Shown here piece by piece: positions 1-12,146 of a stretch of DNA of 64,000 nt (positions are counted from its first letter, which is position 1; each line of letters begins with the position of its first letter). A program made the translations under genes and the position numbers. The stretch spans positions 816,001-880,000 of the forward strand of contig JAVTVX010000002.1 of NCBI GenBank assembly GCA_033439265.1. The letters run 5' to 3'. The stretch comes from Dillenia suffruticosa. Taxonomy: Eukaryota > Streptophyta > Magnoliopsida > Dilleniales > Dilleniaceae. The notes beneath the pieces were generated by a model, which was not told the origin of the DNA, did not search any database, and saw nothing but the letters and a program-made list of their open reading frames with translations.

Positions 1-916
1 AAAACTTGTTCCAAAAGTTATATGGATCCATGCATGTGTATATTTTGCCTCATATTGCATTTTGGTAGCTCTATTTTTAGAAACTACACTTTGCTACTTT
101 TAGTTTGCACCTTTAAGGCATGACATTAGAACTGGCCTTTAGACTTAAACAACCTCACAACAAGAAGTTATGTTTTCACTTGGTGACCTAAAATGGCATA
201 TAAGGAATGTAAATGGGATTTAGCAACCAATGTGACTTGTGGACTTAATTCTCTAGATTTTCATTTTGTTGTTTATTAAAAGCCTGTATTGAATTATAAG
301 TTTTCAACTGAATATAATTAAAACATAAGTAATCGTGTCGAAAAAATTATAATCATTTAAAATTTTTAAATTTTAAATTTTCAGTTTTTAGGTCTCAGAT
401 TTTTGAATAGATATGCTAAATTTCCGAAAAATAAAAATCTTTTCAAGCAAAAATTGAGAGAAATATTAGAAGATGAGATGAATAATTGGGTGGGTTGCAT
501 ATAAGTGGTTCAAATTGTAACATAAATAAATCATCATAATTTTTATAATTCTTTTTAATTTTTATTTTAAGAGATTTTGCTGTAAGTTCTTATACACTTT
601 TTTTTTTTCATGTCTTCTCCTTCCTCTCATTGTAATCTCTTTAATTAATTTTAGAGTTTGCAAGATTGACGAGAGAGAATGGAGGAGAGAAGATATGCCT
701 AATTTTAATTTGAACCATTAAAAATATATATATATATATTTTAAATATAACACCATCAAGCGAAACATTAAAATAATTTTTTTTAAAAGATATTAAAGTG
801 TAATTAAAGATAAAATACATAAATTTACTCATAATTTTATCCCTTTTGTTTTTTTTGGCTATTTACATGAGAAAATTGTTAGTATCCATATATAAGCCTC
901 TCACTATCACAAGTTT

Positions 917-1009
917 AAAAGAAAAATTAAGTATTAATTATTGATCGATATTTTAACCATAAATTATGGTTAAAATATCGATCAATAATTAATACTTAAT
1001 TTTTCTTTT
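917..1009. repeat. Perfect inverted repeat (46-bp arms, 1-nt spacer)
   Basis: Left arm 917-962 and right arm 964-1009 are exact reverse complements around a single A at 963, by direct reading. The arms contain the self-complementary motif ATCGAT and are very AT-rich. No coding frame overlaps. It could be a foldback/MITE relic, a recent palindromic duplication, or a hairpin artefact of library preparation or assembly. Confidence 0.9.
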
Positions 1010-3299
1010 TTTAATAAAAAGAGATTTTTTTGGCAAAAAAAAAAAACCCTATGGGGGAGGGATGATAGCCCTAATTTATTTTTTTAAAAAATCAAATACA
1101 AGGAGGGGGCCTTAAATCTAATCTCCTAACAACAAAATGAAATTTAAGAGTAACACTAATATATAAAGATTATTCCACTAATGTAATTAAAGAAAGAGAT
1201 ATGTGATTTAAATTACAAAGACTTTGTGTAAGCTGTGGAATCCGAAAAAAAATCAGAAAAAATACTATCCGAGCAATAACTTACCACAAAATGTCTTATT
1301 TAATTATAGTATATTTAATTTGAATCATAATTATTATTTTTCAAAGAAAATCATTACTATACCTTTCATGTCGTATGATTTCTCTATTATCTCAATATAC
1401 TTTTGTAAATAAATAATTTTATTATATTGAAACCCTCACTTGAACATCCAAGAAAGTATAGGGAGAATGAAATTGTGGATGGCTAACCAATGGCACAACC
1501 ATGATGCCCAGAGGCTTTTGCGCCTTCAATTTTGCTCAACTTCCCAACATAATATTGAGAAATCTAAAATTTTGCCATAAAAATTGGAATTAGCAAATAT
1601 TTTAATCAACCCATAGACATAAGCAGCCCACAGATTAAAAGCGACACAGAGGTAGTATATTAGCATAAGGGGGTTACAGTACAACTTCCAAGGAGACTGA
1701 CCTGCCATGTGAGAGACATGGAGAGAGCTCCAAATTTTAGAATGTCTTGGAGTTTGGGAACTCAAGTCTGCAAATGTACGGAAATCCCTTTTAAAAATTT
1801 TAGGATATTTCAGACCCAGTTATCATTGGGTCAGACCCCTCGCATGTTCATCACATGACATACCAGAGAGAGAGAGAGAGAGAGAGATAGATTTGGATTT
1901 TGAACTAGAAATGAGGGCAAAAGGAATTTGCTAATGTCATTGCCATATGAAATTATGCAAGGACATTAGTAATATGTATTTTCTAAAATGAAGGTAACCA
2001 TCCATTCGAAAATCATAATTTTCTTTTTATATTTTTTTATTAAATTTAAAAAACAATCATTTGCTCCGAATTCAAAAGAGAGGTTGGTATGATTTTAACT
2101 TGACAATTATAAAGATAAATACTTTAATTATTTTATATTTAAAAATCTAAAGCATTGAAAATATATAACATCTCTATAGTTGTGAAATTGTTATATTTGT
2201 TCGTTGTTGCGGGCACAGTATTGTTTTAGAAGAAGTTTATCTCCAATAGTATTGAACACTTGCAGTCAGATTTTTATATATTATTTCTTGGAAGGGGTTT
2301 CTTCCTTTCAATGATATAAAGTTATTTGTTTGATTGGTTCATATAATCTGTCTCAATACAGACCCCTCCCTCTGAAAGTTCAACTTTCTCTCTGTCAATA
2401 AATAGAATTTCAAGGGATAATGATATTCAATGGTCAAGAAACTGGCAATTTTGCAGTGCATAAAAGGTAGAGGTCAGTGACCAGAACCCCTTTGTCCCAT
2501 CTCTCTCTCTGAGAGGAAAATGGTGATGTGGGATAAGAGAGTTTTTATCGGGGAGGAGCTGCAAAGGGCACGTGATTGCCATTTGAAAATGGAAGAAAAG
2601 ATTAGAGAGAAGCCATGATTTTTGGGTGGGGGACGACTTCACCATTCCATTCCATTCAATGTCTCCCTTCGATTTTTTACTTTTTCCCCCTTTCCACTTC
2701 TATCCTTTTCTATCTTTCCAAAAACACCTCTCTCTCTCTCTGTCTCACTAATTTGGGCTGGTTAAGTAAATCATGGAACGCAACGAGCCCAGCACGAGTT
2801 AACTTTTTTCCAACAAGAAGACACCATAGGAGTCAAGCCCCAAACTATTTAAATGCATTCTGGTTCGAATTTTAATTAAATAATTTTTTAGTACATAACT
2901 CCGGTTTTTGTAATTTAGTGTTTATTTAGAGGATGATGTTGTACTTTTATCCGTATAGGTGTTCTCTTTTGGGATCTAAATTCTTCCTCTCTCATGTCAT
3001 GTCAGAAATCTTTCATACTCTTTTGGTTGGTACATCTCATAAATAACCTCCCAAGGACAAGAATCTGTGAATAAGGCAATTTACCCACCCTAATTTTCTT
3101 TTCCAATTTTTTTTCTCAATCTACTCTGAAATTCTCGTTTGTGTTCAAGAAAGACCCAAATACTATCAAACTCCTATAGATATGGTATGATAGTAGCATG
3201 ATATTTTTCCTTAATTATAAATCTTGAAGCGGCAATGAATGAATAATTGAAAAAACTAATTCCTTATTATTTTTTTTTTATCATAACTTAGCCATCAAC

Positions 3300-3470
3300 T
3301 CATTATTCGGAGTTTTATTTCGATTAATCTGAGTCGACCGTTTACAGAACCCACTTTAGGGACAGGTCTTCCAGCGTTGATTTTTTCGTTTCCATAGGGG
3401 ATCGAAACCCCAACTATAATTAAAAGCCATTAATCTCCGAACCAATTGAGCGATTAAGATAAAAATCTAA
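3300..3470 (-). mobile_element. Degenerate tRNA-derived SINE-like sequence
   Basis: On the minus strand a box-A-like motif (CGCTCAATTGGTTC, about 3440-3458) is followed about 35-45 bp later by a box-B-like motif (GGGTTTCGATCCCC, about 3395-3409). This is the spacing of an internal RNA polymerase III promoter. There is no clear poly-A tail or target-site duplication, so borders are approximate. A degraded tRNA pseudogene is the alternative. Confidence 0.4.
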
Positions 3471-4747
3471 ATATCGTATTAATTGAATCAAGGTAACTTG
3501 TAAAAGTTAACTCCTTATGAGCTAAAACGTATTAATCGAACGAATCTAAATATCGATCAAGGTAAGAATCTTTTTGCACAAAAAAAAAAAAGGCTGAAAT
3601 ACCCAAAACCTCGTTTTGGTCGATTTGTTTAGTGCTCAACTTGAAGGAAAACTGATTATTTTCTGATCATTATTATAGCATCTAATTAAAAGCATTATCT
3701 TAGTAACTTGTAAGACCTATGAAAAATTTCCAAGGTTGCAGGTTTCACAATGACTAGGCCACTGGTGTTGTTCCGGACTCGAATAAACCCTTACCCTTTT
3801 GATACGTAATATGATATTTTGAATTTCTTTTTAAGATCAACTTCACATTTTACATTTCTTTTTGGCAAAAACACTTTTTTTAAAAAAAATATTATTGCAA
3901 TGTGCTCAGATTGCATTACATACATAATCATCCTCACATCACATGAAGAAACTCTAGCTACCGTATAGCATATTTTATAATCTTTAACATTAAAAGTAAC
4001 TTAAATAAGGATAATTTACATGATAAAAATATTTCAAAAATGGGTATAATTAACTTTTATGTGCTCAGTATATTTTTCAGTAGAACAGATTTGAATATTA
4101 GTAATTGTGATTTATTTAGTAATTAAACGAAAAGGGTTACTTCTATTATATAATTTTGGGCATTACTAGCTTCTTAATAAATAAATAAAAGTGGCAATAA
4201 TTCATGGTTTATGAAATGCTCCTAAACATGGTTATAATAATTATGAAGAGAGCGTTACTATTACACTACACTAATAGAATCATTTTGAAGCCGGGGCTGT
4301 CAACAAATATTCCTCAATTAATCTTACTATGTGATGACCACATGTGTAGAATTTGTTTACCGGTAGTTAGTGAAAAGTGAAAATAGGTTAATGACCAATT
4401 GCAACCTCCATTCACCCCCACAGAAAAAAAAAAGAAAAGAAAAGAAAAACAACAATTGTTTTGTCATTTCGATTAATTAGGCTGCTATATTGGTAAATTA
4501 TAAGCATGTCCAAATTGCTGAGAGCATTTAATGACCACCTGTTTTTGGAAACACCTTGTGGTTTAGATGTTGGCGCATATCACATGCACAAACATATGTA
4601 AGACATGCCACCCTGGGTTAATAGTCCCACATTGTCTGCCCAAAGAGCACATTGGATTCCTAGAGAGAGAGAGAGAGAGAGAGAGACGGGGGTTTGATGA
4701 TGGGAAAAGGAACGAAGGGAAGTTCCCTTCTGGCTGGGATTGTTTTT

Positions 4748-4813
4748 ATGCATATGTTGTTTAGTTGGTCATTATTGGTAATGCATATATTGTTTAGTTG
4801 GTCATTATTGGTG
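4748..4813. repeat. 33-bp tandem repeat, two copies
   Basis: Copies 4748-4780 and 4781-4813 differ at two positions, by direct reading. It lies between two (GA/CT)n tracts in intergenic DNA. A simple replication-slippage product is the likely origin. Confidence 0.85.
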
Positions 4814-5697
4814 GAAATGTATGTGAAGCAAAAGGTAGGGGGTCGGTGGATACCGAGAAGTCAGAGCAGAGCTATGATTGAAACTGCAACGTAGAGTTAA
4901 CAGAACCTTTGCATATCTCTCTCTCTCTCTCTCTCTCTCTCTGTGATTCAGTGAGAGAAGAGCTGCAAGGACACGTGACGCCCATTTTGTTGTGGAAGAG
5001 AACCTAATGGGACCATAGCTTTTGCATTCTCTCCCTCTTTCATCATATAATTGGGCAGATGGCAACCTGACCCTCCTTTGAGATGCTCAAAAGACACTAA
5101 TTTTGGCCCGTCTGCAGTTTGAAAGGATCTAGCACGTCAACTTTGTCCAACTTGATCATATAGAAAGACCCATCTCCAAGACAAATTAGTGTGTGCTTCT
5201 GAGCTGTATCTGCTCAAACAAAGCACGATCCAATTCAACACTGCACCCAGAAGAAACATCTCCCATGAAGTGGAGTGGAGAAAAAACGTAGGATTAGTCT
5301 GCAATATAATGGTATAGACCTGAAGCAATGAGTTCCAGAAATCATCAATAGGTTGTAGAATTGGATCTCACATTTACACCACGAATGATCAATGAGGAAG
5401 AGTACATATACGGATGTGTATAAGCAATATAAATCATTACTCTGGACAGCAAGTCTTTCCCCCAGAAAACAACCTCTTTGATGATATTATATGTAACACA
5501 AAAATGTTTCAATTGTTAGTATTATGTTTGCTTGGGGAATGCTATCATCACAGAGTTGGAACAACTCAGAGGGAGAGAATACAAAAAACTAAAGTGGCGA
5601 TAAAAACTAGACTAATCTGTAAATGAGGCCGAGGAGGAGCATCTCTTCAATATACCTCCAATGTACCAGTTCGCTGAGAAATGAATAACACAATATA

Positions 5698-8600
5698 TTA
5701 ATCATCGGATGGAAGAGTTGGACTATTTGAGCAGCTATCCTTTTGATGAAGTTCCAATAACTTCTGTTCTGGGTTACAAAGTCCTGCAGAGATACAAGTA
5801 TTGTGATGTTATAGATGCATGCAACATACAATACCGCATTGGACACCAAATTTGGAGCACAAAAATATTGGCTTTTGTATCTTGTCAAATACTATTTTCT
5901 CAATGCATGTCAAGTTGCAAACCAGTTTACTCCACAATTCACTCACTAACGATTCACATTGGTGTCAGAAAATAGTTTTAATCACAATTGTGTTTCTCAT
6001 CCACTTTTAGGTTTTTGTCAGCTACAACCTGTTTTTAATAGAACTAATGGGACCAACAATAGCAAAAACTTTAAAGAGACAGTGATGTGGCTTCCATAGA
6101 GCCAAATGAAAAAGAAGGATTTGTATAGCTGAACCCAACTAAGTTGGGATGAAGTCATAGTTGAGCCGAGTTAAGATTTCAACAAAGAAATTGAAATACA
6201 TACCAGAACACTTGGGAATATCCCAGACAGCAATTGCTGATGGTGTACACTCTGGTTGACATAAGTTGCTTATGTGCTCATGCTTGACATTCATTGCAAG
6301 CATCCGTGCACCAATTGTGACATCCTCATTGCTGAACATTCGAAAGCTACATTTCCAGAAAACATACACCACATTCATTAGCCACAAATTGCTTTCAAAA
6401 AGGAAAAAGAAAAATGACCAGCATGGGATCGACATCTAACAGATACTAATTTCAAGATGTTGATGTGTGCATATAAGATCTTTTATCTCCAAGAAACCAC
6501 CACAAAAAGAAACAATCTCCATTTATACAATGTTATCAGACTTAATTTTTCGTTTTAAGGCAAACTGTTTTCTTTCTGGTATCTGGTTGGGGGGAAACCC
6601 TCTCATGGAATCTGCCCCCAGTTTCCCACCCAGCAAGGCTGGTAAGATGTGATTAGGTTTCTTCTGGATGCAGGGAGGTGCTTGCATTAGCAAGCCATTG
6701 AGAAACCATAGCATGGCCAATGCTTTAAACATTACATGGTAAGGTATATGCCAAGTAGTATAGTTTTGGGAAGAGAGGTTTTTTATGGTATTAAATCATC
6801 ATTGAACTTGCCTGTCATTTCTTAAAGCAACCAAGCTTGCAACAACATCAGCTGAAAGAGCATATATTGGACCATAAGCATGGAGAAAGTACTCCTTCCC
6901 AAGCAAAGAGCCAAGCGGCTCATACCTACAAAATTTCAATGTTGTATTAGTGAGTTCATCATCGAGTACACAGTGAGTACATTCCTCAATCAAACTATAC
7001 AATCAACTTGATGTTTATTATTTGATAGCTGATTCGGCTGACGAAGGAAGAAGCAGCAGGAAATTTTACCTTGGCCTAATAAAACAACAATACCAATAGC
7101 AATGAGCAACTTTTTTTATGCTTGTGAACATAATGTACACAATTTATCCTTTAATAGATTTGAAGCCCAATGACAATATATAAACTTCCAAACCAACTTA
7201 TGAGAAAACATCTTTTGATGTGAGCTTAAAGGCTTCTTTACTAACAATGTAACAGAATGGATGAAAAACCCACCATTATGCTAAACCTTGCGACAGCACC
7301 ACAAAGAACCTTAAAATCATTTCCATGGAAGTGTAATCTCTTGTGACCATCACTTACAAGAATTTAGTGTGAATGCTGAACTACTCATCATTTATACCTC
7401 TGAAGGAAGCAGGGAAATTTCTCATTTTAAAAATGTGATTTAATACTGCTTAATGAAAATGTCAACTTAACGTACAAAAGGTCCTAAAATTCACGTTTAG
7501 TTTTCATATGTTTAATGAAGATATTGCAGCTGGAACAAGAAGAATTGCTTCTGCATTCAACTTATGTTCCTGTATCCATGTCCTTTCTCATTCAGCTTTT
7601 TATATAAAGGGTCCCTCATCCTTCATTAAATTAACTGACATAACCAACCACATGTTTGAGGAAAACAGCAACCCACCATTGTCAATGTGTTTTAATTAAT
7701 GATTAATGTATATAACATTGCCGAAATAAGAACTGATATTATCATTGTCAGAATAAAATTCTAGTATTCACAAACACATAAGTTAGATTGAAAGTATAAG
7801 CTTACGAACCATTTAAGATTTGGGTCAGTAAAAACAGGACCCTGTTTCATGCACCCCAGATAAGTTTGAGGGTGGGAACGCTCCTTGGCCAATAGTAGAG
7901 AAAGGCGATCTGGCAATTAATGATAAAAACAATAAGGTGATTGCAAGGATCTGCAAATGAGAAAAATAGTCTCAGGAGCATGACAAACAAACACATTGAG
8001 AGACAAAGAAATACCATAAAAGCAATTACCTGGCCTTAAATAAATGTCATCATCAGCTTTAACATAAAACTCGGAATCATATAGTGCATAGGCTGCTTTA
8101 AAGAAAGCTAACCTGTTAAACACAGGATTGATTTAGACAACAAATTTAAAACATTAAAATGAAATCTTCATCATAAAAAACACTCACGTTTTGTAAGGAA
8201 GTCTGCTATACTCCTCCTCCATATCCAAAAGAATGAAATCATCATACTCGTCCACCTCCTTTCTGAGCTTCAACATCTTTGGGTTATCTTTGGTTTTTCC
8301 AATAATAAATCTAAAAGCCAGACCGGTACTTTCTTCCAGGCTGCAATCCAGCATTTGAAGTTGACATAATACAAATGGGAATCATTATTCAACCAAAATT
8401 CTTGATGATAACGCAAATTTTTAAAGCAAAAAAACATGCCATTTGATCTATTTCTAACAAATACCACCAAATCCTACATTGCTCCTTAATCAATGAGATT
8501 CAGCTCAATAGCTTATTAATGCTCTCCAAGATTGCATATATCATAATACGTTCATCCTCTCTCTCTCTCCATACATCACAACCAAAGAAACCCATATGAA

Positions 8601-9003
8601 CCGTACATTCAATTTTTAATAATCATATAGATATAAATTATCAAAAAGACGAAAGAATTTACCGCCGTAATCCTTGATGATCAGAAGGGAACCAAGTCTT
8701 CCTCAAAGACCTTCTCCTTCCAACAGATCCAAACCCAGTGAAGATCCCAACAAACCCCATTACTTTATGCCTCTTCGCATCATCACTCCTCACTCTTTTT
8801 TCACCATCTTCTCTGCTCCAAACCACAGAAACCGATCTGGGATTTCCATTTTTACACACAAAATCATTTCGCCTACTAATGGCAATCAGACCGAACAATA
8901 ACCCCGAAATCCCGATCACAAGACACAAGATCGTGAATGCCGATGCTCGAAACCGATAAGAGATCGAAGGACGAGTGTAGAACAATTTTGGAGATGAAGG
9001 CAT
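5698..9003 (-). CDS. B3GALT13: Beta-1,3-galactosyltransferase (GT31), 7 exons
   Basis: This gene encodes a predicted Golgi type II membrane enzyme that transfers galactose to glycoproteins. Exons on the minus strand are 9003-8663, 8340-8188, 8112-8030, 7909-7810, 6925-6812, 6346-6204 and 5783-5698. They join in frame to 339 aa, close to the roughly 340 aa of Arabidopsis B3GALT12-14. Residues about 20-43 form a single hydrophobic anchor after a short cytosolic tail. [11 protein letters not shown] segment near residue 185 carries the metal-binding DxD motif. The FSNEDVTIG and IPKCSG motifs near the C-terminus are typical of this GT31 branch, and several Cys are conserved. The start is the first Met of exon 1. 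The fifth intron uses a GC donor (AG|GCAAGT). Acceptor specificity (hydroxyproline-linked or other glycans) is not shown by sequence. Introns were placed by reading frame and family similarity. Confidence 0.93.
6117..6150 (-). repeat. Dispersed-repeat fragment in intron 6
   Basis: The minus strand reads CCCAACTTAGTTGGG followed by a short tail ending AATCCTTC. The same palindromic core and tail occur on the plus strand at 33622-33665. The motif resembles a 3' end shared by many plant short retroelements (recognition from memory). Only a fragment is present. Confidence 0.45.
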
Positions 9004-9248
9004 TGTGGAATTATTGAAACGCTAAAATTCTAGGTTTTCGCATTTGAAAAAGAAGGGAGTTTGTGAATTAAAACCGGTTTCAGGTATTCTGAGAAAAATT
9101 GAATTGGGGGAAGTAACTGATTAGTGTGCGAAAGTGTAATTAATGAATTACTTATTCATAGCAGTCTGGACAGAGTTTTTAATTTGAGTTTCAGAAGACG
9201 CAGAGAGATGAAACCGCTCCAAATTGACAGGGATCAGAGAAGGAAGGG

Positions 9249-9286
<38 letters not shown>

Positions 9287-10650
9287 GGTCGAAAAGCCCA
9301 ACTAGGTTGACTTTGAGGCCTCGTCCGGTTTGTAATCGGTGCAAACTGAATAACAGAATTTATAGCTACATAAATGAGCTTTGGTTTTACTCGGATTTTT
9401 AATATCATAAGTTCAGTTTTGATTGATATTTAAGGAAATTTATATTTTTTCTTATTAAGATAGAAACATTTTTAATTTATTATGGTTGGTACTGATTTAG
9501 TTTTTTATTAAAGAAATTAGTATTATTTCTATATTTAAATCATAGAATATGTGAATATATATATATATATATGGGATTTTAAATGTATAATAAACCGACT
9601 GTTATGTATATATTACGATATAAATTATATATAATTCCTTTTCTTATAAGTGGATATGGTTATCATAAATTTTATTTTATTTTTTTATTCAATAAGAGAT
9701 CAGTGAGTTTGAAATTAGACGGTGAAATATTTTTCTCAATACAACTATAGAAAAACTAGAGTTACTAATAAAATTCAAACTTACTTTTGCGAAAAGATTT
9801 ATCGGTACATTTATCGCTCAGTTATACCTAAATATGCCTCATTCTAGATTTTTACTTCTTAGCTTCTATTTTATGTAGTGGATAAAAATTTATTAGATTA
9901 AATCTAGCATTTTTTTTTTTTTTTGCTTGTGATGAAAATCTAAATTTTATTTTAAATAAAAAAGCCATATTTTATTGCCACATCTCCCAAATAGCACTTA
10001 TATGCTTAATCATAATATCACATTTATTATCGTAGTAGAGGAAATCTTTGATAAGGTGAAAAAATCGATATAACATTAACGATGATAACAAACTGAGTCT
10101 TAATTTCAAATTTTGGGGTCAGCACTATTGCTGGGCTAACACTGACGTTGAGAGATGAAAGCAAGGGGAGATAATGAGATTAGATATTATCCCCATACTT
10201 GAATTGACTTTATATTAAGTTTGTTTGAGCTTGATTGTTATGATAAACAAGTTATATTCTATTTAATATCAATATAAATTTAAATAGAATTTTTTAGATA
10301 TTATTTAATTACGATATTTATTAACAATAACTATGAAAAGCACAAAATGATTTTCATTATTCCATCTCGATGCAAGTATGCGGGGGTTTCTTCACTTTGT
10401 TTCTTTCTTTAAACTTTTCGAGTGCATAAAAGGTAAGTATTGAGTGGAAACATTTTAAATTTAGATATAACTTTTAATATTAATGGATGGAGACACATGA
10501 TGTCGGAATTAACATTGAAAAATTACTCTAAAAGTTCAAGTTTTAATGGTCAAAACAAAATGGGCAAGCAGCTTGAGTATATATTCTTTCATTATAGATA
10601 GAAGGGCAACACCCAAATCTCTGAAGCGCCCAAAATTACCAAAACCTAGA
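9004..10650. other. 5' flank of the galactosyltransferase gene, then AT-rich spacer
   Basis: The first 200 bases upstream of the start codon are presumably 5' UTR and promoter of the minus-strand galactosyltransferase. They include a (GA)14 tract at about 9255-9282. Two parts, about 9018-9215 and 9855-10000, recur with moderate identity at 13355-13880 and 14610-14770. The remainder is AT-rich with (TA)n at about 9558-9572 and a poly-T run at 9910-9923. No coding sequence was seen. Confidence 0.6.
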
Positions 10651-11814
10651 GGGTTACATTTAATTCTGGAACTAAGGATCCAATTTGTCCATCCTCAGCA
10701 CCCAGAGGTGTTCCAGACTTATTTGCAACAGTGACATATAAGTTTGTTCCCAACACTATCCTCGCAAACTGGTGAAGCAATGTAACAAGATCCTTCTCAT
10801 CGTTACCATTTGAGCTAGGTACTCTGCACAAGTAAATATCCACATCAGCTACATGACCCTCTGTCGATTTCAACTCCATCGGCTCAGCAGATGACAACTA
10901 GATGTAACACCCTGCCCAGACGATTCAACCAAACAATGACAGGTTCCATTTGACAATTAGTTTGATCATCTGGATCTGGATAGGGCATAGCACTACCCGT
11001 TTCTGTTACACACCGATGAAGTCGAACGCCTCCCTAAGGAACGCTCAACATTAGGTAATTTGTCAGATGACAATTTTATCCGTTTTGCCTTTAAATCATG
11101 CTCCTTTGTTCCTACTGTAGCACATTCTTCCCTTGCGAACCTGCTTCCAGAAGTACCTCTTGAATCTTCAATTGCATTGGTAGAATCCTCTCCGGTTGCA
11201 TCTTTGGTTAGGACTCACCGGTTACAGCTGACCTATCACTATTTATATGGTGTGGTGCAACTGTGCGCTTGTTATAACTTTTAAAGTTGACAAGCCTAGG
11301 AACAAGACACCTCTTATTAGTCCTACAAACGTCTTTTCCAAAGACGACCTCTTTAAAATTTCCCTTGCGAGCCTTGGTATGAATTGCCGCTAATTGAAAC
11401 ATATGATTCTGACATGTGACATCAAAAAACTACATTGATAGTCGTATCTTAGATTTTTCAAATGCAGTTATAGGCATCTCTTCTTGAGTTGTAGGATGTG
11501 TTCGAAACAGAACAGATAAATATATGAAATCGATTTTCAGGTAGCATTAGATCTTTAAACAATTCAGACAAATGCCACCGGTCATACCTGATGGATGCTG
11601 CAGATATCAGTACATCATCTCTTTCCAACATCATGATGTAAAAGCCATTGAGAAAAATCCGACCAGCAGATTAGGAAGAATGCCAAAGGCAAGAATCAGA
11701 AAAGTTAACGGTTTCAGCTTTCATAACCATTAGATTTTTAAGTGACCAAATTGCAAGAGGAAAACATGTATTCAGATGAATCAAATACATTTAGCAATTG
11801 CAATAGAAAAGTAG

Positions 11815-11995
11815 GTCGCTGCGTCCCTTAATCAAGGTCGCGAATTCGACTTGCGACTTGGGCATGGAGTCTACTACGTTGGGAGACTCCTACCCCCCTA
11901 AGAGGGATCTCAGTCGGGTCGACCCGAATTAGTGGGGATGAAACTCTGGACACCGGGTGGTAGACCAAGTCCAAGGGCACCAAAAAAAAAAAAAG
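11815..11995 (+). mobile_element. tRNA-derived SINE with poly-A tail
   Basis: The insertion begins just after the host sequence at about 11814 and ends in a run of 13 A. Near its start GGTCGCGAATTCGAC resembles box B of a pol III promoter, as in plant tRNA SINEs. The homologous paralogous intron at about 18040-18080 lacks it, so the paralogue is an empty site. AGAAAAG occurs at both edges and is a candidate target-site duplication. A box A is not clear, so the 5' end may be truncated. Confidence 0.65.
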
Positions 11996-12118
11996 AAAAG
12001 AGAGCAAAGAACAAGCAAACACAAGATTTTCATGGTTCAGTTTGTAAGCCTACATCCTGAGGCCAAGAGAAGCCAGTCCACTATCAAGGAGCAAGATGTC
12101 TGAGGTACAATGATGGAT

Positions 12119-12146
12119 ATCTCTCTCTCTCTCTCTCTCTCTCTCT
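12119..12146. repeat. (CT)n microsatellite
   Basis: A run of about 14 CT units lies inside the pseudogene block. The paralogous intron near 18190-18230 does not have it, so it grew after the duplication. Confidence 0.8.

Larger units (their letters stand above)
1..5697. other. Intergenic AT-rich DNA
   Basis: No reading frame here looks like a gene: all are short and AT-biased, with no recognisable domain. The stretch holds poly-A/T runs, (TA)n at about 728-740, (GA)n at about 1866-1888 and 4661-4685, (CT)n at about 4917-4941, a perfect palindrome (917-1009), a tRNA-derived SINE-like remnant (about 3300-3470) and two similar G-box segments (about 2550-2610 and 4955-5020). The right end is the 3' flank of the galactosyltransferase gene. 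Confidence 0.7.
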
